Assembly (NCBI RefSeq): GCF_004138325.1
Contig: NZ_SBLB01000001.1
Coordinates: 1,683,855-1,747,854, forward strand
Reading direction: 5' to 3'
Origin: Spirosoma sordidisoli
GTDB lineage: Bacteria > Bacteroidota > Bacteroidia > Cytophagales > Spirosomataceae
DNA: 64,000 nucleotides
Shown here one piece after another: positions 53,482-62,680 of the stretch. Position numbers and translations under genes: made by a program. The notes beneath the pieces were generated by a model, which worked only from the letters and a program-made list of their open reading frames with translations, was not told where the DNA came from and did no database searches. The first letter of the stretch is position 1. Every line of letters starts with the position of its first letter.

Positions 53482-54746
53482 ATGTTGTCATCCTCAGCAC
53501 CTATCAGCATTTTGGCGGGGCAGCCGTAGCCACCAGCCGGCTCCATCGGGCGCTGCTCAACCAGGGCGTTCAGGCTACCCTGCTCATCGGCACGTCGAAC
53601 CGGCAGGAGAAACACCAGCCCGCCCCGGAGGTTGCCTTCCTGGCCAACAATTTCCTGGCCGAACAAACCGCCTTTGGCCGGTTCGTGGCCGAGCGGCTTT
53701 ACTTTCTGCCGTTTGAACGCGACCCCTCCGTTCGTTTTCAGTTCTCGCCGGCCGTCTTTGGCGCGGATCTCGATTTCCACCCTGCTGTTCAGCAGGCCGA
53801 TCTGCTGCACATTCACTGGAGCAGCTTCGGCTTTTTATCCCTCAGCGGGCTGCGGTCGCTGTTCAGCCTCGGCAAACCCGTTGTCTGGACGCTGCACGAC
53901 CAGTGGGCCTTTACGGGAGGATGCCACTATACGGGGGGCTGCACCCACTTCATGACGCACTGCCACCATTGTCCGTACCTGAAAAAACCCGCCAGCAATG
54001 ACCTGTCGGCCAGACGGTTCGACCGGAAGCAGTGGGCCTATACCAACGCTCCGCTGCATGTGGTACACCCGAGCCGGTGGCTAGCCGAACAAGCTGAAGG
54101 CAGTGCGTTGCTGGGCAGCTTCCCGCATCAGGTCATTCCTAATACGCTCGATCAGCAGGTCTTCGCGCCAGCGACTTCCCCACGGGACGGAGGTCAGCCC
54201 CAGCGGCTGTTGTTCGGCAGTGCCAACGTAACCGACACCCGCAAAGGATTCAGGTATTTTGCCGAAGCCCTGACCCTCCTGCACCAGCAACATCCCGAAC
54301 TTACGCCCGAGATCCTGGTCTTCGGCAAAGGACGCTCGTACCTCTTCAACGAACTACCCTACCCGATCCGGCAACTGGGCCTCCTGACCAGCGAAGCCGA
54401 CATCGTGGCTGCTTACAACGCAGCCGACGCCATGGTTGTCCCGTCGCTGGAAGACAATCTGCCCAATACAATCGTTGAAGCGATGTCCTGCGGAACCCCC
54501 GTAGTCGGCTTCCGCACGGGCGGCATCCCCGAGATGATCGACCACCGGCAAAATGGCTACCTGGCCGCTACCGGTTCAGCGCAGGAACTAGCCGACGGGC
54601 TGGCGTACGTACTTACCCATCCAGATCCGGCCGCTCTCCGGAATCAGGCCCGCCAGTCGGCCGAGGCCCGGTTTTCGGAAGATGTCGTTGCCGGCCAGCA
54701 TATCGATCTGTATCAATCGTTACTGAGCGCACCAGCTAACCGATAG
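53478..54746 (+). CDS. Glycosyltransferase family 4 (GT-B fold)
   Basis: This 422-residue enzyme has an N-terminal acceptor domain with FGGAAVATSRLHRAL, HIHWSSFGFLSL and WTLHDQWAFTGGCHY, then a Cys-rich HCHHCPYL insert, and the donor domain with VPSLEDNLPNTIVEAMSCGTPVV containing the E-x(7)-E motif. The GGCHYxxGCxxF / CxxCPY segment is characteristic of a GT4 branch in polysaccharide loci. The sugar is not predictable. It is translationally coupled to the FkbM gene. Confidence 0.92.
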   Translation: MNVVILSTYQHFGGAAVATSRLHRALLNQGVQATLLIGTSNRQEKHQPAPEVAFLANNFLAEQTAFGRFVAERLYFLPFERDPSVRFQFSPAVFGADLDFHPAVQQADLLHIHWSSFGFLSLSGLRSLFSLGKPVVWTLHDQWAFTGGCHYTGGCTHFMTHCHHCPYLKKPASNDLSARRFDRKQWAYTNAPLHVVHPSRWLAEQAEGSALLGSFPHQVIPNTLDQQVFAPATSPRDGGQPQRLLFGSANVTDTRKGFRYFAEALTLLHQQHPELTPEILVFGKGRSYLFNELPYPIRQLGLLTSEADIVAAYNAADAMVVPSLEDNLPNTIVEAMSCGTPVVGFRTGGIPEMIDHRQNGYLAATGSAQELADGLAYVLTHPDPAALRNQARQSAEARFSEDVVAGQHIDLYQSLLSAPANR

Positions 54747-54767
54747 CGGAGAACGCCCCTTCTGATC

Positions 54768-55541
54768 ATGCCGCCAACCGTCTCCATCATTACGATCACC
54801 TACAACGCCGGCCAGTTTCTGGAGCGTACGATCCGGAGCGTCATGGCGTACACCACCTCCGAGGTTGAGTACATCATCATTGACGGAGCCTCGACCGACC
54901 GCACGCTGGACATCATCCGACAGTACGAAGCTCACGTAACGAGCTGGATTTCGGAGCCCGACCGCGGGCTGTACGATGCCATGAACAAAGGCCTTCACCG
55001 GGCGCAGGGCAAATACGTCTGGTTCATGAACGCAGGCGATGAACTCCACGACCCCGATACCCTGCCCAGGCTGCTTAGCCTCATGCAGACAAACCCGGCG
55101 GATGTGTATTACAGCGACGCCCTGTTCGTTGAGGATACGGCGGACCGGCGGTCCAGCATTCCCGTTGGTCTGCGCAGCGTGATAACGCCCCATACGCTGC
55201 CCGTTCCGCTGACCTGGCGCGATATGGCGTTGGGGATGAAAGTATGCCATCAGGCGTTTGTGGCCTGCCGATCCATCGCGCCGGACTATATACTCGGCAA
55301 CCTCAGCGCCGACCTCGACTGGGAAATTCGTTGTCTGAAGGCGGCCCGGCGTATTGAGTTCGTTCCTTTTGTCCTGTGTCGTTATCTGGTTGGCGGTTTG
55401 TCGGTACAGCAACACCGGCGGTCGCTGATCGACCGCTTCAGGGTCCTGGTCACCCATTTCGGCTGGGGATCGACGCTGTTCAATCACGGCCGAATTGTCT
55501 GGCGGGCCCTGAATCGACCCGGTAAAGGCCTGGGTAGTTAA
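54768..55541 (+). CDS. Glycosyltransferase family 2 (GT-A fold)
   Basis: This 257-residue enzyme starts VSIITITYNAGQFLERTIRS with the conserved EYIIIDGASTDRTLDII and the metal-binding D-x-D-like region GLYDAMNKGLHRAQGKYVWFMNAGDE. The catalytic-side ADLDWEIRCLK follows. It is the last gene of the glycan locus, 21 nt after the GT4 gene, and adds one sugar to the growing repeat unit. Donor unknown. Confidence 0.92.
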   Translation: MPPTVSIITITYNAGQFLERTIRSVMAYTTSEVEYIIIDGASTDRTLDIIRQYEAHVTSWISEPDRGLYDAMNKGLHRAQGKYVWFMNAGDELHDPDTLPRLLSLMQTNPADVYYSDALFVEDTADRRSSIPVGLRSVITPHTLPVPLTWRDMALGMKVCHQAFVACRSIAPDYILGNLSADLDWEIRCLKAARRIEFVPFVLCRYLVGGLSVQQHRRSLIDRFRVLVTHFGWGSTLFNHGRIVWRALNRPGKGLGS

Positions 55542-55665
55542 CCAAAAGGAAATCAATAGAGTAGTCATGCAGCCCCGTTGCTCTATATTATTTGGCCGGT
55601 ATGAATTTTGCGTGAAGCCGACGGGATTAATGACTAAAAAATACCTTTACATCGAGAATTGCAGA

Positions 55666-55673
55666 TAAATTTG
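55666..55673 (+). promoter_or_regulatory. Putative -7 box for pfkA
   Basis: TAAATTTG matches TAnnTTTG, 64 nt upstream of the pfkA ATG. The region before it is AT-rich and contains TTTAC at the approximate -33 position. Confidence 0.45.
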
Positions 55674-55737
55674 CGGGATTTGCTTCGCTAAAGCCTGGCC
55701 TTCTTGTCCTTTTCCTGTAAAAAAATAGATTTAACCA

Positions 55738-56712
55738 ATGAAACGAATCGCTGTATTTACTTCGGGGGGCGACGCACCGGGGATGAACGCTTGCATCCGG
55801 GCCGTTGTCCGGGGAGCAGTTTACCACGGACTCGACGTATTTGGCATCCGCCGGGGGTACAACGGAATGATAAACGGTGACATTTTTCAGATGTCCTCCC
55901 ACTCGGTCAGCAACATCGTACAGCGCGGAGGAACCATTCTGAAATCGGCCCGGAGTAAAGAGTTTATGACGCCCGAAGGCCGTAAAAAAGCCTACGACCA
56001 ACTACAGAAATTCGGGATTGAAGGCCTGATCGCCATCGGCGGAAACGGTACGTTTACCGGCGCAACGCTCTTCTATGACGAATACGGCATTCCGACCGTG
56101 GGCGCGCCGGGTACCATCGACAATGATCTCTACGGCACCGACTATACCATAGGCTTCGACACCGCCGTTAACACGGCCCTCGAAGCGATCGACAAAATCC
56201 GCGATACGGCCGACTCGCACGACCGCATTTTCTTTATCGAAGTAATGGGCCGCGACTCGGGTTATATCGCCATTCAGTCGGGGATTGCCGGCGGGGCAGA
56301 ACTGGTCATGGTGCCGGAGGTACTCACGCCCATTTCTGAAGTTGTCGAAACGCTCAAAGCAGGCTGGAGCCGCCAGAAATCCTCGTCGATCATTGTCGTA
56401 GCCGAGGGTGAGGAAGAAGGGAACGCCAACGAAATTGCCGAGAAGATCCGGCAGCAGGTACAGTCGGATATCGACATGCGCGTAACCACCCTGGGCCACA
56501 TCCAGCGGGGCGGCATCCCAACGGCCTACGACCGGATTCTAGCCAGCCGTCTGGGCCTCGGAGCACTCGAAGGACTCATGAACGGCGAGAAAAACGTAAT
56601 GGCTGGTGTAGTCAATAACGAGCTGGTCTATACGCCCTTCAAAGATACCATCCGGCTGCCCAAGCCCATCAATGAGGATTTGCTGCGGATGGTAAAGATC
56701 CTGTCGGTCTAG
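55738..56712 (+). CDS. pfkA: ATP-dependent 6-phosphofructokinase with Asn at position 103
   Basis: This 324-residue enzyme phosphorylates fructose 6-phosphate in glycolysis. The N-terminal TSGGDAPGMNACIRAVV, catalytic PGTIDNDLYGTDYTIGFDTA, effector/substrate VMGRDSGYIA and GHIQRGGIPTAYDRILASRLG are intact. Gly104 fits the ATP (not PPi) type. The loop reads IGGNGTFTGA: Asn103 replaces the Asp that contacts Mg-ATP in E. coli PfkA, whose numbering coincides. It has its own promoter and shares a terminator with the convergent ydcF-like gene. Confidence 0.93.
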   Translation: MKRIAVFTSGGDAPGMNACIRAVVRGAVYHGLDVFGIRRGYNGMINGDIFQMSSHSVSNIVQRGGTILKSARSKEFMTPEGRKKAYDQLQKFGIEGLIAIGGNGTFTGATLFYDEYGIPTVGAPGTIDNDLYGTDYTIGFDTAVNTALEAIDKIRDTADSHDRIFFIEVMGRDSGYIAIQSGIAGGAELVMVPEVLTPISEVVETLKAGWSRQKSSSIIVVAEGEEEGNANEIAEKIRQQVQSDIDMRVTTLGHIQRGGIPTAYDRILASRLGLGALEGLMNGEKNVMAGVVNNELVYTPFKDTIRLPKPINEDLLRMVKILSV

Positions 56713-56722
56713 ACAGTCAGAC

Positions 56723-56764
56723 GCCGGAACAGACCCCGCTTCCCAGCCGAGGGTCTGTTCCGGC
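56723..56764. terminator. Hairpin between pfkA and the YdcF-like gene
   Basis: GCCGGAACAGACCC (56723-56736) and GGGTCTGTTCCGGC (56751-56764) form a perfect 14-bp stem with a 14-nt loop, directly adjoining the stop of the leftward gene. No T tract, but suitable for both convergent genes. Confidence 0.65.
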
Positions 56765-57544
56765 TCAAATGTACCCGACCAGGCGGTAGGCCATATACCC
56801 CACCCCTTCTTTAACGAGGTAATACGCATCCTGAAAGGCCTGCGCGTTAGGCAACAGCCATTCGCCCGGCACGAACGTGCGCTGATGGCTCATGAAGCTG
56901 CCCGGAAACGGCACCACCTCAACACCCGCTTTTCGAAAACAGCCCACCGTCCGACGCATATGCCAGGCCGAGGTGACCAGCACACAGCGGTTGGTACCAA
57001 ACTGCTTCCGCAGTAGCCGAGCCGTGAACAGGGCATTTTCACGCGTATTCTTCGATTTGTTTTCGAGTATGATATCCTCCCGGCGAACCCCCGCCGTTTC
57101 CAGGAAACGCGCTGTCATCTGGCCTTCGTCGCTCACGATACCCGGCTGAAACGGAAGGTCGCCGTTGCCGCCACTAATCAGAATGGTACGGACTGCTCCC
57201 TGTTTGTACAGATACAGTGCCTGCCCGGCCCGATCGGCCTCGCGGTCGAGCAGAAACCGCCGGTCTGGTATAGGCGTCATCCCATCCATCATGCCGCCGG
57301 TCAGGACAACAGCAATGCGGGTCGTGGTGTCGGCAGGAACGGCTACGGGGCCATACTCCCACCAGCGCGCAAACTCATTGACCAGGAAGGTATTACCGAA
57401 TAGCCAGAAAACGGCCAGCGCCCCGCCCGCCAGCCAGCGCCTGCGTCGGTGGCTCCTGGTGAACAACGCCAGAACCAGCAAGGCCACCAGCCAGCCAGCC
57501 GGCGTAATAAAGTAGCTGAGAACTTTAGAAAAGAAATAAAACAT
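56765..57544 (-). CDS. YdcF family (DUF218) envelope protein
   Basis: This 259-residue protein has two N-terminal membrane helices (about 14-31 and 37-55) and a DUF218 Rossmann-like domain: RIAVVLTGGMMDG, TILISGGNGDLP, ILENKSKNTRENALFTARLL (the E-x(3)-N-T-x-E-N core) and VLVTSAWHMRRTVGCF. ElyC and SanA relatives act in envelope and glycan-carrier maintenance. Its exact role is unknown. Divergent from the thioredoxin-like gene. Confidence 0.9.
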   Translation of the reverse strand: MFYFFSKVLSYFITPAGWLVALLVLALFTRSHRRRRWLAGGALAVFWLFGNTFLVNEFARWWEYGPVAVPADTTTRIAVVLTGGMMDGMTPIPDRRFLLDREADRAGQALYLYKQGAVRTILISGGNGDLPFQPGIVSDEGQMTARFLETAGVRREDIILENKSKNTRENALFTARLLRKQFGTNRCVLVTSAWHMRRTVGCFRKAGVEVVPFPGSFMSHQRTFVPGEWLLPNAQAFQDAYYLVKEGVGYMAYRLVGYI

Positions 57545-57601
57545 AGACTACAGGCGGGATGGCAAGCGTTTTGTACCTGACGTATTTACAAATTGAAATC
57601 T

Positions 57602-57609
57602 GTATTTTT
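57602..57609 (+). promoter_or_regulatory. Putative -7 box for the thioredoxin-like gene
   Basis: TATTTTTG matches TAnnTTTG and lies 36 nt upstream of the ATG at 57646. It falls inside a possible upstream extension of the frame, which supports the shorter start. Confidence 0.5.
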
Positions 57610-57645
57610 GACATCTCACAGTCGCGAAGATACGTACCACCCCCT

Positions 57646-59139
57646 ATGAACAACCGTCTTATACTAACCTCTGTACTTGGTTTACTGCTGGTAACAGTCG
57701 GCTGGGCGCAGTCGCCGGCTTCTGCTCCGTCTGACGGCTTTGCCATCAAAGGTCGCATACAGGGCCTCAAAGACACAACCTGTGTGCTGGCCCATTATTT
57801 TGGCGCCACCCAGTACATTCCGAAAGACACGGCCCGGGTCGACGCAACCGGCTCGATGACGTTCTCCGGTACGAAGCGCCTGCCCGGCGGGTTGTACATC
57901 GTTGTGACGCCCAAAAATCGTTACATCGAATTCCTGATCGACGAAGCCAACCAGAATTTTTCGTTCGAGACCGATACGGCCAATACCGTACGGGAGATGA
58001 AAATTACCGGCTCAAAAGAGAACGCCCTCTTTTATACGTACCAGCAGCAACTTGGCAAGATTTACGAGGAAGCCCAGGCGCTCAACATTCAGAAAAAACT
58101 CCGCGACGACGCCGTATCGGCCGCAGTCACCAACAAACAACTGGCCGACCTGCAGAAGCAGGCCCAGACCTACCGCGAGCAGTTCCTCAAAGACAACGCC
58201 GGTACGTTTGCCGTCAAACTTCTGAAAGCCACCGCCGAACCCGACATACCAGCCGCCCCCAAACTCGCGAACGGCCGCTCTGACTCGACCTGGGTTTTCA
58301 ACTATTACAAAAGCCACTTCTGGGACGGGTTCGACTTTGCCGACGAGCGGTTTGTACGCACCCCGATTTTCCAGCGCAAACTTGACCGCTACCTGAAAGA
58401 ACTGACCGTTCAGACGCCCGACTCGCTCATTAAAGAGGCCGACTTCATCGTGAACAACGCCATAAAAGGGAAGTCGAAAGAAGTGAAGTCGTATGCCATC
58501 TGGTACATTACCAGCCAGTACGAACAACCCAAAATCATGGGCACCGATGGGCTGTATGTCCACATGTTCGAGAAGTACTACGCGACGGGCATAATGCCGG
58601 TTACCGACTCGACAACGATCCGGCAAATTGGCGAACGGGTTAAGTCCCTGAAGCCAACGCTGGTTGGTAAAGTGCTTTCGATACCCAACGTCAGCGATAC
58701 CCTTCGCCGGCCCATCGCCTTTGCCAACATCAAGTCGGAGTACACGGTCGTTTTCTTCTATGATCCACAGTGCGGCCACTGCCGCGAGAGCGCTCCGAAA
58801 CTGCAGCAGTTTGTCGATGCGAACAAAAGCAAAGGCGTTGAGTTAGTAGCGGTCGCGGTCGAGCAAAGCCCCGACGAGTGGAAGAAATTCATTCGAGAGT
58901 TCAAGCTCCAGAAAGCCATCAACGCCTACGATTACAGCTTCCGCACCGACTATCGCCGTCAGTATGATGTCTGGACCACGCCCACCATTTACGTGCTCGA
59001 TAAAGACAAAAAGATCATTGCGCGCAAGTTGCCCGTGGAGCAGCTGGAAGACTTTATCGGTTTCCACAGACGCCAGCAGGCAACCGCCAAAAAGCCAGCT
59101 ACGGCACCAGCCAACGCCAAGGCCAGCGTTAAAAAATAA
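57646..59139 (+). CDS. Secreted thioredoxin-family protein with DUF4369/DUF5106 domains
   Basis: This 497-residue protein begins with a signal peptide (cleavage near VGWAQS), then a DUF4369-like beta domain (IKGRIQGLKDTTCVLAHYF), a helical DUF5106-type middle with coiled coil (about 130-190), and a TlpA-like thioredoxin domain whose active site is Cys376-Gly-His-Cys379 in YDPQCGHCRES. The cis-Pro is in VWTTPTIYVLD. It should be a periplasmic thiol-disulfide reductase or isomerase. The basic, Ala/Lys-rich tail is unusual. The start was set at MNNRLILTSV after the promoter box. Confidence 0.9.
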   Translation: MNNRLILTSVLGLLLVTVGWAQSPASAPSDGFAIKGRIQGLKDTTCVLAHYFGATQYIPKDTARVDATGSMTFSGTKRLPGGLYIVVTPKNRYIEFLIDEANQNFSFETDTANTVREMKITGSKENALFYTYQQQLGKIYEEAQALNIQKKLRDDAVSAAVTNKQLADLQKQAQTYREQFLKDNAGTFAVKLLKATAEPDIPAAPKLANGRSDSTWVFNYYKSHFWDGFDFADERFVRTPIFQRKLDRYLKELTVQTPDSLIKEADFIVNNAIKGKSKEVKSYAIWYITSQYEQPKIMGTDGLYVHMFEKYYATGIMPVTDSTTIRQIGERVKSLKPTLVGKVLSIPNVSDTLRRPIAFANIKSEYTVVFFYDPQCGHCRESAPKLQQFVDANKSKGVELVAVAVEQSPDEWKKFIREFKLQKAINAYDYSFRTDYRRQYDVWTTPTIYVLDKDKKIIARKLPVEQLEDFIGFHRRQQATAKKPATAPANAKASVKK

Positions 59140-59179
59140 GCCAGTTCCCGGCACTCGATGCCCGATCCCGTATAAAACC

Positions 59180-59214
59180 AAAGGCCAGCACGGATAGTCG
59201 CGCTGGCCTTTTTT
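59180..59214 (+). terminator. Terminator of the thioredoxin-like gene
   Basis: A 10-bp stem AAAGGCCAGC (59180-59189) / GCTGGCCTTT (59202-59211) is followed by a T6 run, 40 nt past the stop. Confidence 0.85.
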
Positions 59215-59268
59215 ATCATTCGTCTGGCCGGATTCGTCTCCGTTTTCCGACCAGTTGACAATCGTTGA

Positions 59269-60180
59269 CTACCTCATTTTTGTTCGCTTCACCAGGTAGG
59301 CGGTCAGAATCTGTTCGAATCCCTGGGCAATATCGGCCTCGATAAAGTCGATCTTGTATTGACCACAGCGAAGCTTCAGCTCCTGAAAGTAATTTTTGAC
59401 GGCCTGCTGGTATGTGTCGCGCACCTGACCGGGCTGTACCTTCACTTTCTCGCCCGTTTCCAGGTCGATAAATTCGTAAGGCCGTTCATCGAAGGCAAAA
59501 TCTTCTTCGGTTTTTTTGTCCGTAACGTGGAACAGAAGAACCTCGTGGAGATTATGACGCAGGTGTTGCAGGGCCGAAAACAAGGCATCCGACTTCTCCG
59601 AGTTATCGAACATATCACTGAAAATCACCACCAGCGACCGCTTGTTGATCTTTTCGGCTACTTCATGAATCACCTCCGCAGCCGATGTCCGGCGCAGGGG
59701 TTTGGGCTGAAGCATGAGCTGGTCCAGCTGGGTAAAGATCTTGTGTACGTGCGAGGGTGTCGACTTGGTAGGCGTCTGCAGGTCGATCTGATCGGCAAAG
59801 GCCGTCAGGCTCACCGCATCTTTCTGGCGCTGGAGCATATAGGCCAGGCAGGCCGCAGCCATTACGCTGAAGGTTATTTTGCCGTAGTTGCTCTCGGGGT
59901 AATACATGGACGAGGACGTATCGACGAGCAGGTGGCAGCGGAGGTTTGTTTCTTCTTCGTAGCGTTTAACGAATAGTTTCTCTGTTTTGCCGTATACTTT
60001 CCAGTCGATATGCCGCGTGGTTTCGCCGGTGTTGTAGAGCCGGTGTTCGGCAAACTCGACCGAGAAGCCGTGAAAAGGTGATTTATGCAGGCCTGTAATA
60101 AACCCTTCGACCAGCTGGCGGGCCAGGAATTCGACATTGCCGAACGAACGTACCTGCCCCAGGTTAAGTGGTTGTTTCAT
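59269..60180 (-). CDS. DUF58 domain protein (VWA-like)
   Basis: This 303-residue cytoplasmic protein has the DUF58 segment GFSVEFAEHRLYNTGETTRHIDWKVYGKTEKLFVKRYEEET, including the conserved H-I-D-W motif (residues about 45-70), and a VWA-like metal site LLVDTSSSMYYP. DUF58 proteins usually act with MoxR ATPases in Bacteroidota operons, but no MoxR gene is adjacent here. The start MKQPLNLGQV at 60180 was preferred over a short upstream extension. Confidence 0.9.
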   Translation of the reverse strand: MKQPLNLGQVRSFGNVEFLARQLVEGFITGLHKSPFHGFSVEFAEHRLYNTGETTRHIDWKVYGKTEKLFVKRYEEETNLRCHLLVDTSSSMYYPESNYGKITFSVMAAACLAYMLQRQKDAVSLTAFADQIDLQTPTKSTPSHVHKIFTQLDQLMLQPKPLRRTSAAEVIHEVAEKINKRSLVVIFSDMFDNSEKSDALFSALQHLRHNLHEVLLFHVTDKKTEEDFAFDERPYEFIDLETGEKVKVQPGQVRDTYQQAVKNYFQELKLRCGQYKIDFIEADIAQGFEQILTAYLVKRTKMR

Positions 60181-60195
60181 ATAGGTAAGGTACAC

Positions 60196-60253
60196 AAAAA
60201 ACGAACCCGCCCGACACCCCCGTCAGGAATTGCACAGCGGGGTATCGGGCGGG
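60196..60253 (-). terminator. Terminator of the RlpA-like gene
   Basis: Arms at 60206-60220 and 60239-60253 (CCCGCCCGACACCCC pairs at 14 of 15 positions) form a hairpin that, read leftward, enters a T6 run (A6 at 60196-60201 on the plus strand). Confidence 0.8.
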
Positions 60254-60285
60254 AACAGGACCGGACCGATCAGTCCGGATGGTTA

Positions 60286-60726
60286 TTAAAGAACCGGCTC
60301 CAGCAGGGGCTGGAAAGCAACGGGTGCACTGAACGCTGAGGGAGCGGGTGCGAAAGCAACGGACTGGCTTTTGCCAATAACCCGGAGCGAAACATTGGCA
60401 ACGCCCTTCGAAATCATGCCTAAAGCACGGGCGGCTGCGTGGGTCAGGTCAATGACGCGGCCTTTGGCAAAAGGACCCCGATCATTGATTCGTACAATTA
60501 CGGTACGCTGGTTGTCAAGGTTGGTAACTTCAACCAGGGTGTTCAGTGGGAACGAACGATGAGCGCCTTCGAGGGCATCGGCGCTGACGCGCTCACCGTA
60601 GGCCGTCTTTCGGCCGTTAAACTTTTTGGAATAAAAAGACGCTTTGCCTTTCTGTATGAGACTCGGTAGAGTCTCCGCCGGTTTTATGCTGCTAAAAAAC
60701 AGCATAATGGACATGATTACACTCAT
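60286..60726 (-). CDS. Secreted RlpA-like (DPBB) protein
   Basis: This 146-residue protein has a double-psi beta-barrel: GKASFYSKKFNGRKTAYGERVS, then FPLNTLVEVTNL, VIVRINDRGPFAKGRVIDLTHAAARAL. The RINDRGPF and D-L-x-x-A-A-x-x-L motifs are diagnostic for RlpA. RlpA enzymes cleave denuded glycan strands at the septum. The N-terminus is a hydrophobic signal; the ATG at 60726 fits its length, but starts at 60765 or 60789 are possible. A C-terminal SPOR domain is absent. Its upstream neighbour is divergent. Confidence 0.88.
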   Translation of the reverse strand: MSVIMSIMLFFSSIKPAETLPSLIQKGKASFYSKKFNGRKTAYGERVSADALEGAHRSFPLNTLVEVTNLDNQRTVIVRINDRGPFAKGRVIDLTHAAARALGMISKGVANVSLRVIGKSQSVAFAPAPSAFSAPVAFQPLLEPVL

Positions 60727-60959
60727 ACAGCTATTGGTTACGTGAATAATGCAATGGAGCGGCTGCATTAACTGACTGGGCCAAATCTCCATCCCCAAAA
60801 AGTGCAATTCCTGTTTTACAAAGATACATCATATATGCCTAAAAGACAAGGCTTTATCGAAAAATCTGTGGAATGGTCTCCACAACCTGGCCCGAATGTG
60901 AGGGATTTTCGCCCCAAAATATTGTTGTTCAATTCTTTTTGTTCTCATACGAATGAACG

Positions 60960-60967
60960 TACTTTAG
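60960..60967 (+). promoter_or_regulatory. Weak promoter for the PUR-alpha-like gene
   Basis: TACTTTAG deviates in one position from TAnnTTTG and lies about 30 nt upstream of the GTG. A TTTTTG stretch sits about 18 nt further upstream, at the expected -33 region. Confidence 0.35.
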
Positions 60968-60997
60968 CGTTTACGAACGCACTAAACCTAACGCATT

Positions 60998-61327
60998 GTG
61001 GACGAAAGAGAACGGGAAAAGATTTACTCCAAACGGGTTCGGGCGGGCAAACGAACGTATTTCTTCGATGTAAAAACCACCCGCGCGAACGACTATTACC
61101 TCACCATAACTGAAAGCCGCCGACAGCCGCAGGGCGAAGGTTTCACCTACGAAAAACACAAAATGTTTCTCTATAAAGAAGACTTCGATAAGTTTATCGA
61201 AGCCCTTCAGGAAACCGTAGATCATGTTAAAACAGAGCTTATGCCCGATGTCGACTTTTCGCAGTTTGCCCAGCGCGAACGCGACGAATCGGACGACTAC
61301 GCCAGCAGCGAACTCAAGTGGGAATAA
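60998..61327 (+). CDS. PUR-alpha-like DNA/RNA-binding protein (DUF3276)
   Basis: This 109-residue protein has the PUR repeat signature: REKIYSKRVRAGKRTYFFDVK, YYLTITESRR and the helix YKEDFDKFIEALQETVDHVK, with a charged tail. It is typical of Bacteroidota and binds single-stranded DNA or RNA in known homologues. The start is GTG. It stands alone, transcribed rightward between rlpA-like and ychF. Confidence 0.93.
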   Translation: MDEREREKIYSKRVRAGKRTYFFDVKTTRANDYYLTITESRRQPQGEGFTYEKHKMFLYKEDFDKFIEALQETVDHVKTELMPDVDFSQFAQRERDESDDYASSELKWE

Positions 61328-61415
61328 CTGAACGCCAGCTGCATGATCTGACTCTACTCACTCGTTTTCAAAATCCTATTCAGCCCTTGGCCCATGCCGA
61401 AGGCTTTTTTTGTTG

Positions 61416-61423
61416 TAATTTTG
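61416..61423 (+). promoter_or_regulatory. Putative -7 box for ychF
   Basis: TAATTTTG matches TAnnTTTG, 99 nt upstream of the ATG at 61523, so a leader of about 90 nt is expected. Confidence 0.4.
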
Positions 61424-61522
61424 TCTAAACTATTTAGCGATAGAGCGAATGGGAAGATGGGCCTGCCAAACCTATAGCCACGGCCCCCTCCCCCACTCAT
61501 TCGCTCCATCACGCATTCTCTT

Positions 61523-62623
61523 ATGGGCTTACAATGTGGAATTGTGGGGTTACCGAACGTCGGCAAATCAACCCTGTTTAATGCAATATCGAGCGGCAAG
61601 GCCGAAGCCGCCAATTACCCGTTCTGTACGATAGAACCCAACGTCGGCGTGGTCACCGTACCCGATGACCGACTCGATACGCTCGAAAGTCTGGTGAAGC
61701 CGCAGCGCGTCGTTCCGACCATCATCGAGTTTGTCGACATTGCCGGCCTGGTAAAAGGGGCCAGCCAGGGCGCCGGACTGGGCAACAAGTTTCTGGCCAA
61801 CATCCGCGAGGTGGATGCCATCGTTCACGTGATCCGCTGCTTCGAAGACGACAACATCGTTCACGTAGAAGGCAAAGTGAACCCTATTGCCGACAAAGAG
61901 ATTATCGACGCCGAACTACAGCTGAAGGACCTCGAATCAGTCGACAAGAAAATTCAGCGGATCGACAAGGCAGCCCGCGTGGGCGATGCCAAAGCCAAAG
62001 TCGAGCTTGAAGTGCTAAAACAGTTTAAAGCAGCCCTGGAAGCCGGCCGTAGCGCCCGCACCGTACAGGTGTCGCCCGAAGAGCGCGAAACGGCCATCGG
62101 CGACATATCGCTGCTGACTGTGAAGCCGGTCATTTACGTGGCCAATGTGGACGAAGGCAGCCTCCCTAACGGAAATCAGTACTCCGACGCCCTGCGCGAA
62201 GCCGTAAAAGACGAAGGTGCCGAAGTCATCATCATCAGCGCCGGTATCGAGTCGCAGATTGCGGAGATGGAAGACCCCGATGAGCGGGAGCTGTTTCTAG
62301 GTGAGTACGGCCTGACCGAGTCGGGGCTGAGCAAGCTGATCAAAGCGTCGTACCGGCTGTTGGGGCTGATCACCTACTTCACGGCCGGCGTTAAGGAAGT
62401 ACGGGCCTGGACCATCCACCGGGGCTGGAAAGCACCGCAGGCCGCCGGGGTCATCCACTCCGACTTTGAGCGCAAGTTTATCCGGGCGCAGGTCATGAAA
62501 CTCCCCGACTTTGAGCAGTTCAAGACCGAAGCGGGCGTTCGCGAAGCCGGTAAGCTGTCCGTCGAAGGAAAAGAATACGTCGTGCAGGACGGAGATATTA
62601 TGGAGTTCCTCCACAGCGCCTAG
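61523..62623 (+). CDS. ychF: Obg-related ATPase YchF
   Basis: This 366-residue P-loop protein has G1 [15 protein letters not shown]3 [11 protein letters not shown] and the altered G4 [10 protein letters not shown] (N-x-x-E), which gives YchF its preference for ATP over GTP. A coiled-coil insert spans about 125-200, and the C-terminal TGS domain ([16 protein letters not shown]) is complete. It binds ribosomes and is linked to oxidative stress. Length is normal. Followed by a strong terminator. Confidence 0.96.
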   Translation: MGLQCGIVGLPNVGKSTLFNAISSGKAEAANYPFCTIEPNVGVVTVPDDRLDTLESLVKPQRVVPTIIEFVDIAGLVKGASQGAGLGNKFLANIREVDAIVHVIRCFEDDNIVHVEGKVNPIADKEIIDAELQLKDLESVDKKIQRIDKAARVGDAKAKVELEVLKQFKAALEAGRSARTVQVSPEERETAIGDISLLTVKPVIYVANVDEGSLPNGNQYSDALREAVKDEGAEVIIISAGIESQIAEMEDPDERELFLGEYGLTESGLSKLIKASYRLLGLITYFTAGVKEVRAWTIHRGWKAPQAAGVIHSDFERKFIRAQVMKLPDFEQFKTEAGVREAGKLSVEGKEYVVQDGDIMEFLHSA

Positions 62624-62640
62624 CCATCATCCTACTGTTG

Positions 62641-62672
62641 GGGCTAAAAGATTCACTTTTAGCCCTTTTTTT
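62641..62672 (+). terminator. Terminator of ychF
   Basis: A 10-bp stem GGGCTAAAAG (62641-62650) / CTTTTAGCCC (62656-62665) with a 5-nt loop is followed by T7. The A-T pairs also allow activity leftward for the convergent gene. Confidence 0.93.
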
Positions 62673-62680
62673 GTTCTTTA

